Assembly (NCBI GenBank): GCA_002322865.1
Contig: DCOH01000060.1
Location: 37,604 to 43,880 of the forward strand
DNA from: Sphingobacterium sp. UBA1575
Lineage (GTDB): Bacteria; Bacteroidota; Bacteroidia; Sphingobacteriales; Sphingobacteriaceae
DNA: 6,277 bases
Reading direction: 5' to 3'
Position numbers and translations under genes: made by a program. Positions 1 to 4,752 of this stretch are shown one piece after another (position 1 is the stretch's first letter; the number at the start of each line of letters is the position of its first letter). A model generated the notes under the pieces. It made no database searches. It saw only the letters and a list, made by a program, of their open reading frames with translations, and had not been told where the DNA came from.

Positions 1-4
1 CGTT

Positions 5-34
5 CCTCGCAATGACGGAGACCTCGCAATGACG
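5..34. repeat. Two head-to-tail copies of a CCTCGCAATGACG core (dispersed REP-like repeat, cut by window edge)
   Basis: The 13-base core CCTCGCAATGACG occurs exactly at 5-17 and 22-34, separated by GAGA. On the minus strand it reads CGTCATTGCGAGG, a core I know from dispersed intergenic repeats in many bacterial genomes, including Bacteroidota. It lies just past the stop codon of the leftward helicase gene, as expected for a repeat in a 3' intergenic region. The element probably continues beyond position 1, so its full length and any hairpin partner cannot be seen. Confidence 0.6.
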
Positions 35-48
35 CGGTAATATACCCC

Positions 49-1359
49 TTAAATTAAATTCAATCTTACTTTCTGGCCTTTGATCCTACCATTAGATCCC
101 AGCTTAATCACTTCTCGTGCAATAGATCTACTTATAGCTACATAAGATTCATTGGGTTTTACATCGATCATTCCAAGGTCTTCCTTTTTAAAATCACCCA
201 GGTTCAGAATAAAACCAACGATATCTATCTTATTTACTTTTTGGCGTTTACCAGCCGTTATACGAATGGTTTGGTATTTCGGAGGTTCTGGGATAGGGTA
301 GAACTCATTCAATTCCATCACCGGTACGTCCTGAAAATAAACCGGCACTCTTTCTTCCGTCGTTAATACCCCATAAACATGTCCCTCCTGTTGATTTCTC
401 CCAGCGCGACCATTTCTATGGATAAAATCTTCTTCCTTAGGTGGGAACTGATAGTGGACCACATGGTTCATATCCGGAATATCAAGACCTCTGGAGGCGA
501 GATCGGTGGTTACCAGAATCAATTGGCTACCATTCTTAATTTTTAATATAGCTAGTTCACGAAAAAATTGATCCAATCCACCGTGATAAGGGATGCTATC
601 AATTCCTTTGCTTTCCAATAATTCGGAAATATGTTCTGCGGCTTCGCGATGGTTACAGAAAACCAAGATCCGCTCAGCGCAAATCTTACAGATCAATTTA
701 AAGAGACCTTCCAATTTCATCTTGCTGGACACCTCTACCTTATGGTAATCCAAACTCGGGATTAAGGCCTCCTTGTTCAAGAAATCTAATTTAATAGGAT
801 CATTGAGCTGGATGAAATTTGGTTTGTCGGTTACATCGGTCGCCGAGGTCATCACTTGGTGCTTGATGTTCCTACAGCTGTTGATGATATAGGAAATCTG
901 CTCAGAAAATCCTAATTCCAAAGATTTATCAAATTCATCCAGGATCAAGGTATGGCAGTTTTCTAACAAATCTGGTCTTCTTTCCAAGTGGTAGATCAAT
1001 CGACCAGGAGTAGCAATGATCAAGGAAGGACCTTCCTTCAACTTGTTTTTTTCCATTCGGTTATCATTTCCACCGTACAAACAAACCAAGGACAGGGTAT
1101 TATCCATCTTTCGGATAACCGATTCGATCTGAAGCGCCAATTCTCTGGTAGGCACAACAATCAGCGCCGAAGAAGCTTGTATAGGATATTTCTTCAGCAA
1201 TTGCATCAGGATTAAGGAGAAGGCCAATGTTTTTCCCGAACCTGTAGGAGATAGCAGAATAAAATCCCGAGTGTCGTCAAATTGACTCACTACAGCCTCC
1301 TGCATGGGGTTCAGCGCCTCTATTCCTAATCTATCGATATATGATTTTTCCTGTTGCAT
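49..1359 (-). CDS. DEAD-box (DEFD) ATP-dependent RNA helicase with DbpA-like C-terminal RNA-binding domain
   Basis: This is a cytoplasmic ATP-dependent RNA helicase of 436 residues. The usual motifs appear in order: a Q motif ending at Gln20, motif I SPTGSGKT (37-44), Ia PTREL (70-74), Ib TPGR (117-120), motif II DEFD (141-144), III SAT (172-174), V around TTDLASRGLDIP (284-295) and VI HRNGRAGR (314-321). Residues about 363-436 match the DbpA/CsdA RNA-binding fold, including SYVAISRSIAR and the terminal GRIKGQKVRL. In E. coli DbpA this domain directs the enzyme to 23S rRNA during large-subunit assembly. A ribosome-assembly role here is inference. The length is close to that of DbpA (about 457). 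Motif II has Phe where DEAD has Ala, but the catalytic Asp and Glu remain. The chosen ATG is needed to keep the Q motif. It lies four bases after a TAATTTTG box, so the mRNA may be leaderless. The gene stands alone, divergent from the OmpA gene. Confidence 0.93.
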   Translation of the reverse strand: MQQEKSYIDRLGIEALNPMQEAVVSQFDDTRDFILLSPTGSGKTLAFSLILMQLLKKYPIQASSALIVVPTRELALQIESVIRKMDNTLSLVCLYGGNDNRMEKNKLKEGPSLIIATPGRLIYHLERRPDLLENCHTLILDEFDKSLELGFSEQISYIINSCRNIKHQVMTSATDVTDKPNFIQLNDPIKLDFLNKEALIPSLDYHKVEVSSKMKLEGLFKLICKICAERILVFCNHREAAEHISELLESKGIDSIPYHGGLDQFFRELAILKIKNGSQLILVTTDLASRGLDIPDMNHVVHYQFPPKEEDFIHRNGRAGRNQQEGHVYGVLTTEERVPVYFQDVPVMELNEFYPIPEPPKYQTIRITAGKRQKVNKIDIVGFILNLGDFKKEDLGMIDVKPNESYVAISRSIAREVIKLGSNGRIKGQKVRLNLI

Positions 1360-1363
1360 GCTG

Positions 1364-1371
1364 CAAAATTA
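1364..1371 (-). promoter_or_regulatory. Candidate -7 box (TAATTTTG) of the helicase gene
   Basis: On the minus strand TAATTTTG fits the Bacteroidota -7 consensus TAnnTTTG at every fixed position. Only four bases (CAGC) separate it from the ATG at 1359, so transcription would start at or very near the start codon. No TTG -33 element is visible at the usual 19-21 base distance, so this is a half-site call in AT-rich DNA. Confidence 0.4.
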
Positions 1372-1496
1372 TCATAATTTATTGGATAGCCGGGGGATAT
1401 TCGTTAAATAATGTTAACAAGGGCGGTGTCATTTTATTTTCGGCACGGAGATTGAATATTACTTAGCTCATAATTTAGGTTAATAATTGGTTAGTT

Positions 1497-1533
1497 AAAA
1501 CTCCTGGAGTTCCCCGCTTCAGGAGTTTTTTTT
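1497..1533 (+). terminator. Rightward intrinsic terminator in the divergent gap
   Basis: AAAACTCCTG (1497-1506) pairs perfectly with CAGGAGTTTT (1520-1529) around a 13-base loop. A run of eight T residues (1526-1533) follows, overlapping the distal arm. The T run lies on the plus-strand side. The minus side has only four U residues, so the natural direction is rightward. No rightward gene lies upstream of it in the window. It may end a short RNA begun in 1380-1460, act as an attenuator in a long OmpA leader, or block antisense read-through. Confidence 0.75.
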
Positions 1534-1568
1534 ATTATAAATAATAGCCTTAATTTTTATTTTTAAAA

Positions 1569-1584
1569 TTATCTTAACAGATAA
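1569..1584. repeat. Small perfect inverted repeat upstream of the OmpA gene
   Basis: TTATCT and AGATAA are exact inverted copies with TAAC between them, lying 61 bases before the OmpA-family start codon. It could be a regulator-binding site or a small hairpin. A six-base arm in AT-rich DNA can also arise by chance, so only the symmetry is certain. Confidence 0.25.
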
Positions 1585-1600
1585 AGGCATCCCTTTTGCT

Positions 1601-1608
1601 TATCTTGT
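1601..1608 (+). promoter_or_regulatory. Possible -7 box (TATCTTGT) for the OmpA-family gene
   Basis: TATCTTGT resembles the Bacteroidota -7 box TAnnTTTG but is one T short before the G. It lies 36 bases before the ATG at 1645, giving a short leader of about 30 bases. No convincing TTG -33 element is seen. It lies downstream of the 1497-1533 terminator, which would leave the OmpA gene with its own promoter. Confidence 0.3.
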
Positions 1609-1644
1609 AGGAGCTATTGAATTTTATAACTAAAATAACAGAAG

Positions 1645-2541
1645 ATGATAAAAAGAATCAGTATCCCCTTATTCCTCATGTCGCTTATTTTTATTTCCTC
1701 TTGTGGAGTGAGTAAAAAGACCTACCAGGCATTGGATGCCCAGTATAATGACCTAAGTGCGCAATATCAAAAAAGTCAAGTGGAGCTTGCCGAAAGTAGA
1801 GCCCGTGTAAAGAGTTTAGAAGAACAGTTGGAACAGGAGCGTAAAACCAATGCAGGACTACGTGAGGCATTGGCAAAACTGCAATCCACCTTGGACAACA
1901 GTATCAACCAAAATACCCAAGGTAATGTCAATATATCTAAATTGGTGGATGAAATAAACGCTTCCAATAAATATATCCAGCATTTGGTGAACACCAAAAA
2001 CAAAAGTGATTCCCTTAATCTGGTGTTGACAAATAATTTGACCCGTTCATTAAGCCGCGAAGAATTACGCGATGTGGATGTGAAGGTATTAAAAGGCGTT
2101 GTTTATATTTCCTTGTCGGATAATATGTTGTATAAATCAGGAAGTTATGAAATTTCTGATCGTGCAGGGGAGACCTTGTCTAAAATTGCCAAGATTATCC
2201 AGGATTACAGAGAGTATGATGTGTTGATCGAGGGTAATACCGATACGGATCCTATTTCGAAAGCCAATATCCGCAATAACTGGGATTTAAGTACTTTACG
2301 TGCATCTTCTGTGGTGCAAGCCTTACAGAATACCTATGGTGTGGATCCGAAGCGTCTAACAGCTGGTGGTCGTGGAGAATATAACCCGATTGCAAGTAAT
2401 GGTTCTGCCGATGGTAAAGCGAGAAACCGTAGAACGCAGATCATTATTACGCCTAAATTAGATCAATTTATGGAGCTGATCGACCAAGCGCCAGAAACAA
2501 AAGATGCTGATGCTACGGCTGCAGAGGCTGCTGGATTGTAA
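1645..2541 (+). CDS. OmpA-family peptidoglycan-binding lipoprotein with coiled-coil spacer
   Basis: The 298-residue product looks like an envelope lipoprotein that ties a membrane to peptidoglycan. Residues 1-19 form a lipoprotein signal peptide (MIKR, then a hydrophobic stretch) ending in the lipobox ISSC, with Cys20 as the lipidated residue. Residues about 28-90 are rich in Gln, Glu, Leu and Ala in a heptad-like pattern and should form a coiled coil. Residues about 155-270 form an OmpA/MotB C-terminal domain, with GNTD (197-200), LSTLRA (215-220), the GGRGEYNP turn and ARNRRTQI (259-266). Asp200 and Arg219 align with the two residues that grip diaminopimelate in Acinetobacter OmpA (Asp271, Arg286), so peptidoglycan binding is likely. 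The tail from 282 is Ala/Asp-rich and probably flexible. It has no beta-barrel, so it is not a porin. Homologs are often labelled MotB because of the shared domain, but no flagellar gene is present. It appears to be a single-gene transcript. Confidence 0.93.
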   Translation: MIKRISIPLFLMSLIFISSCGVSKKTYQALDAQYNDLSAQYQKSQVELAESRARVKSLEEQLEQERKTNAGLREALAKLQSTLDNSINQNTQGNVNISKLVDEINASNKYIQHLVNTKNKSDSLNLVLTNNLTRSLSREELRDVDVKVLKGVVYISLSDNMLYKSGSYEISDRAGETLSKIAKIIQDYREYDVLIEGNTDTDPISKANIRNNWDLSTLRASSVVQALQNTYGVDPKRLTAGGRGEYNPIASNGSADGKARNRRTQIIITPKLDQFMELIDQAPETKDADATAAEAAGL

Positions 2542-2591
2542 ATATCTTTAAATAAAACATATTAAGTAAGTTAAAAGTCTGTATCAACATA

Positions 2592-2635
2592 TGAAGTGAA
2601 CCCCAAAAGTTAGACAAAAACTTTTGGGGTTCACT
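2592..2635. repeat. Perfect 17-bp hairpin resembling two abutted IS3/IS150-type ends; probable shared terminator
   Basis: Bases 2595-2611 are exactly complementary to 2619-2635 with a seven-base loop (AGACAAA). The left side, reading TGAAGTGAACCCC and then AAAAGTTAGACA, resembles the terminal inverted repeats of IS3-family (IS150-group) elements, and the right side is its mirror. No transposase gene lies between the arms. The hairpin sits between the convergent OmpA gene and sigma operon, where a bidirectional terminator is expected. There is no long T run after either arm: the plus side continues ATTTATGATTTTT and the minus side TCATATG. Termination would therefore rest on the stable stem. 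The IS origin is pattern recall and has not been searched. Confidence 0.65.
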
Positions 2636-2669
2636 ATTTATGATTTTTAAGAAATAGGATTTGGTTTCA

Positions 2670-3284
2670 TCATTCAGAAAAATGTTGCGCTTTATTTTCA
2701 ATCGCCCGAATTAAATCATCCAGCTTTTGCTGTTGTTTTTTGATAATCCTTGGCTTGAGATAGAACCAAACAAAACCAAACCATAAAAATGTTAATCCAT
2801 AAACCAAACAAGCCATCCATAAGCTCATTTTCTGAGCGAATTCATACATATAAAATGCAAATCCCAATCCCAATAAAAGGAAATAAACTTTCATAAAATC
2901 ACTTTGCAACCTCTTCTGCTGCTGGTTGATTTCCATTAGCTTTTTTAAATATTGCTGGTTTGTATCAATCTCACTATTACCACATTTATTTTCATTGAAT
3001 TTACCAAATAGGCTATAAAACCTGTTGAATTTTAGCAAGGACAAGGATACAGCAAGAATAACCAAGCATAATCCAACTTTTGTGGTAAGGTCTAATTCAT
3101 CTAATAATACCCAAAGAAAAATCAAAAACAGCAAGGTAGAGATCAGACTGATATTGGCGAAAAGCTGTTTTTTCAGATTTTCCTTCTTATAGTGCTTTAT
3201 TTTTTCCTGTAAAGCCTGAAAATCTGGTTTCTGAATCTTTTGCTCCTGCCAGAGGGTTTCGAAACTAAATTCTTTATTTTCCAT
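2670..3284 (-). CDS. Four-helix membrane protein, candidate non-canonical anti-sigma factor
   Basis: I do not recognise a named family for this 204-residue protein, although similar LWQ-QK-starting proteins occur after sigma genes in Bacteroidota. Residues 1-42 are a soluble charged N-terminus with LWQEQK (11-16) and KPD (19-21). Hydrophobic segments follow at about 43-62, 67-86, 131-150 and 154-176. A polar, Gln/Lys-rich loop (about 87-130) separates the two hairpins, and the C-terminus (177-204) is basic. Four helices would place both ends on the same side, probably the cytoplasm. Its ATG overlaps the sigma-factor stop by 11 bases, so the two are probably translationally coupled. That position is where anti-sigma factors usually lie, hence the proposed role. 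It lacks the HxxxCxxC zinc motif of ZAS-type anti-sigma factors and any FecR-like periplasmic domain. The anti-sigma role is inference from context only. Confidence 0.85.
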   Translation of the reverse strand: MENKEFSFETLWQEQKIQKPDFQALQEKIKHYKKENLKKQLFANISLISTLLFLIFLWVLLDELDLTTKVGLCLVILAVSLSLLKFNRFYSLFGKFNENKCGNSEIDTNQQYLKKLMEINQQQKRLQSDFMKVYFLLLGLGFAFYMYEFAQKMSLWMACLVYGLTFLWFGFVWFYLKPRIIKKQQQKLDDLIRAIENKAQHFSE

Positions 3285-3747
3285 TTTTTCTAAACTTTTC
3301 TGTTAATTTTTCTTTAATACGATGGATTTTTGTGCGGATATTGGCAGCTGATAAACCTACGATATCCGCAATTTCTGCTTGTTTTATACCTTCCAGTTCC
3401 AAAGAAATGATAATACGGTCAACCTCGGGCAGCTCTCCTATAAATTTATATAATAGGTTGATCTCCAGATCCAATGATTTGCTTTCCTGTTGTTCCAATT
3501 GAAGAGGTAATTCTTCCAAGGGCATTCGTTTATCTTCCTCTATCTGTCTTAAGCAAGTATTACTGGCAATTCTGTATAACCAAGTTCCAATTTGGGATTC
3601 ATTTCGAAATTTATCGAGATTTTTCCATGCCGCAATAAAGGTTTCCTGCGTCAGGTCTTTTGCTTGATCCTGATCATGACTATACCCAAGACATAAGCGA
3701 TAAATCTTTTCCCAATAGCTATTATAGAGTTCTTCGAATGCGATCAC
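3274..3747 (-). CDS. ECF-type RNA polymerase sigma factor (sigma-70 family)
   Basis: This is a short sigma factor with only regions 2 and 4. Region 2 runs from FEELYNSYWEKIYRL through DLTQETFIAAWKNLDKF to GTWLYRIASNTCLRQ, which recognises the -10 element and binds core polymerase. Region 4 runs from the GELPEVDR stretch through KQAEIADIVGLSAANIRTKIHR, a helix-turn-helix that reads the -35 element. Regions 1.1 and 3 are absent, as expected for ECF members. I place the start at GTG 3747 (product begins MIAFEELY, 158 residues) because it lies 11 bases after the hydrolase stop and puts region 2 at the N-terminus as in relatives. An ATG at 3795 adds 16 residues, but those codons overlap the hydrolase's C-terminal coding and look like out-of-frame translation. 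It overlaps the membrane-protein gene by 11 bases. Promoters in the regulon are unknown, and the TGTAAC/CGTATC site upstream of the hydrolase is a candidate. Confidence 0.9.
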   Translation of the reverse strand: MIAFEELYNSYWEKIYRLCLGYSHDQDQAKDLTQETFIAAWKNLDKFRNESQIGTWLYRIASNTCLRQIEEDKRMPLEELPLQLEQQESKSLDLEINLLYKFIGELPEVDRIIISLELEGIKQAEIADIVGLSAANIRTKIHRIKEKLTEKFRKNGK

Positions 3748-3758
3748 CAGATAGTCGA

Positions 3759-4598
3759 TTATTGGATAAAAGCAGATATTTTCTCCATAAACCAATCTTT
3801 AGCATCATACATTAAAAAATGCATGGGTGTATTGGCAAATTGGATGTTCTTTTTCTTTAAGCCGGCAAATTGGGTTTCCATCGTATCTTTTATCTGCGAA
3901 AATTGTGCATTCAAAAGGATTAAAGAAGGAACTTGAATGTGCTGAAGTGTACCGCGAAGATCCGTATTATTGAAATCACAATACATTTGTGCAGAGAATA
4001 GTCGATCGGATTGTAAGGACCAATCAATTATTTCCTTTTGCTTTTCAGGGATAGCGCTCATCCCGTTTGCAGTTTGCGTTTGCATGGCTTTAAATTGTTC
4101 AGGACTCATTCCTGTAAAATAATCCACAATCTGTTGGCAATCTGGGTTCTCCGATGCTTTAAATGTTGGATTCATCAAAGCCGTTAAGCTTGGTAAAGCA
4201 TCTACAACTACAATGGATTGGATTAAATTGGAATGATGGGCTGCAATATCCATGGCCAATACACCTCCTAAGCTATGACCAATGATAATTGGTTTTTCTA
4301 TTTTTTGATCTTTAATATAGTTCGAGATGCTCTCTCGCCAAGAACTCATTTTAGCTTGGCCGACAGGTTTGCTACCTGCAAAACCAGCCATTTGAAGCAC
4401 ATGGCAGGTATTTGATTTATTTAATTGAGTAACTGTTTCGTTCCAAACTGATGAAGATGACATAAAACCTGGAATGAGGATGATGTTTTTACCCTTGCTG
4501 CCGGATTTTTGTACAGTAAATGGATATTCCTGTTGTTGGGCTTTTGCGTGGAAACCTAAAATAAGGAAGATAAGGATGATTGTTAGTGCTCTTTTCAT
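3759..4598 (-). CDS. Exported alpha/beta-fold hydrolase
   Basis: From ATG 4598 the product has 279 residues. Residues 1-20 are a Sec signal peptide with a KR start, a hydrophobic core and an AKA cleavage site before Gln21, so the enzyme should act in the periplasm or outside. The alpha/beta hydrolase fold is shown by NIILIPGF (38-45, the oxyanion loop), the nucleophile elbow GHSLGG (107-112, Ser109) and a late histidine, His260, in PMHFLMYD. The usual acid after strand 7 is missing (the segment reads LLNAQFSQ). Asp133 in VVVDALPS, after strand 6, is the best replacement. The substrate is unknown; esterase, lipase-like and lactonase activities are all possible. An in-frame ATG at 4709 would add 37 residues, but it would bury the signal peptide and overlap the predicted promoter, so I reject it. 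It is the first gene of the cluster with the sigma factor, whose GTG start lies 11 bases beyond its stop. Confidence 0.88.
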   Translation of the reverse strand: MKRALTIILIFLILGFHAKAQQQEYPFTVQKSGSKGKNIILIPGFMSSSSVWNETVTQLNKSNTCHVLQMAGFAGSKPVGQAKMSSWRESISNYIKDQKIEKPIIIGHSLGGVLAMDIAAHHSNLIQSIVVVDALPSLTALMNPTFKASENPDCQQIVDYFTGMSPEQFKAMQTQTANGMSAIPEKQKEIIDWSLQSDRLFSAQMYCDFNNTDLRGTLQHIQVPSLILLNAQFSQIKDTMETQFAGLKKKNIQFANTPMHFLMYDAKDWFMEKISAFIQ

Positions 4599-4626
4599 GT
4601 TCTTAAATTTACGTTGTTTCCCTTTT

Positions 4627-4652
4627 GATACGAAACTTGGAAAAATGTTACA
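4627..4652 (-). promoter_or_regulatory. Candidate ECF-sigma promoter for the hydrolase-sigma-membrane protein operon
   Basis: On the minus strand TGTAACA (4652-4646) is followed by CGTATC (4632-4627). This resembles ECF promoters with an AAC-containing -35 and a CGTA/CGTC -10, such as the SigW class. The gap between TGTAAC and CGTA is 14 bases, about two shorter than the usual 16, which weakens the call. Transcription would begin near 4618-4622, leaving about 20 bases before ATG 4598 and agreeing with the shorter hydrolase start. If it is read by the sigma factor encoded in the same operon, the unit is autoregulated. Confidence 0.4.
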
Positions 4653-4719
4653 TGAATTTTTGTTTAGTTTTGTACAGTAGGGTAAATTCTTAAATAACGA
4701 AGGATTCAAGGGATAAATT

Positions 4720-4732
4720 ATGATATCATTTG
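4720..4732 (+). promoter_or_regulatory. Possible operator/promoter ahead of the response regulator
   Basis: ATGATATCAT (4720-4729) is a perfect 10-base palindrome, and the overlapping TATCATTTG (4724-4732) resembles a TAnnTTTG box with one extra base. It lies about 20 bases before the ATG at 4753. A palindrome over a -7 element would suit autoregulation, but both elements are short and the DNA is AT-rich. Confidence 0.25.
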
Positions 4733-4752
4733 TTCCATAAAATTATAATCAG

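Noticed and set aside
5..34. Start of a CRISPR array
   Set aside because: The repeated unit is 13 bases with a 4-base spacer, far too short for CRISPR repeats and spacers, and only two copies are seen.
988..1215. Rightward 75-residue open frame inside the helicase gene
   Set aside because: It lies antisense to conserved helicase motifs, has no domain-like pattern or promoter, and is a shadow frame.
1691..2003. Two leftward open frames inside the OmpA-family gene
   Set aside because: They are antisense to the signal-peptide and coiled-coil coding region and have no recognisable features.
2513..2701. Leftward 62-residue open frame between the OmpA gene and the membrane-protein gene
   Set aside because: It runs through the perfect hairpin and overlaps both gene ends; it has no family signal and no room for a promoter.
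4474..4680. Rightward 68-residue open frame over the hydrolase start
   Set aside because: It is antisense to the signal peptide and oxyanion-loop coding region and is explained by the real gene.
4599..4709. N-terminal extension of the hydrolase from ATG 4709
   Set aside because: It would place 37 polar, basic residues before a clear Sec signal peptide and would overlap the candidate promoter.
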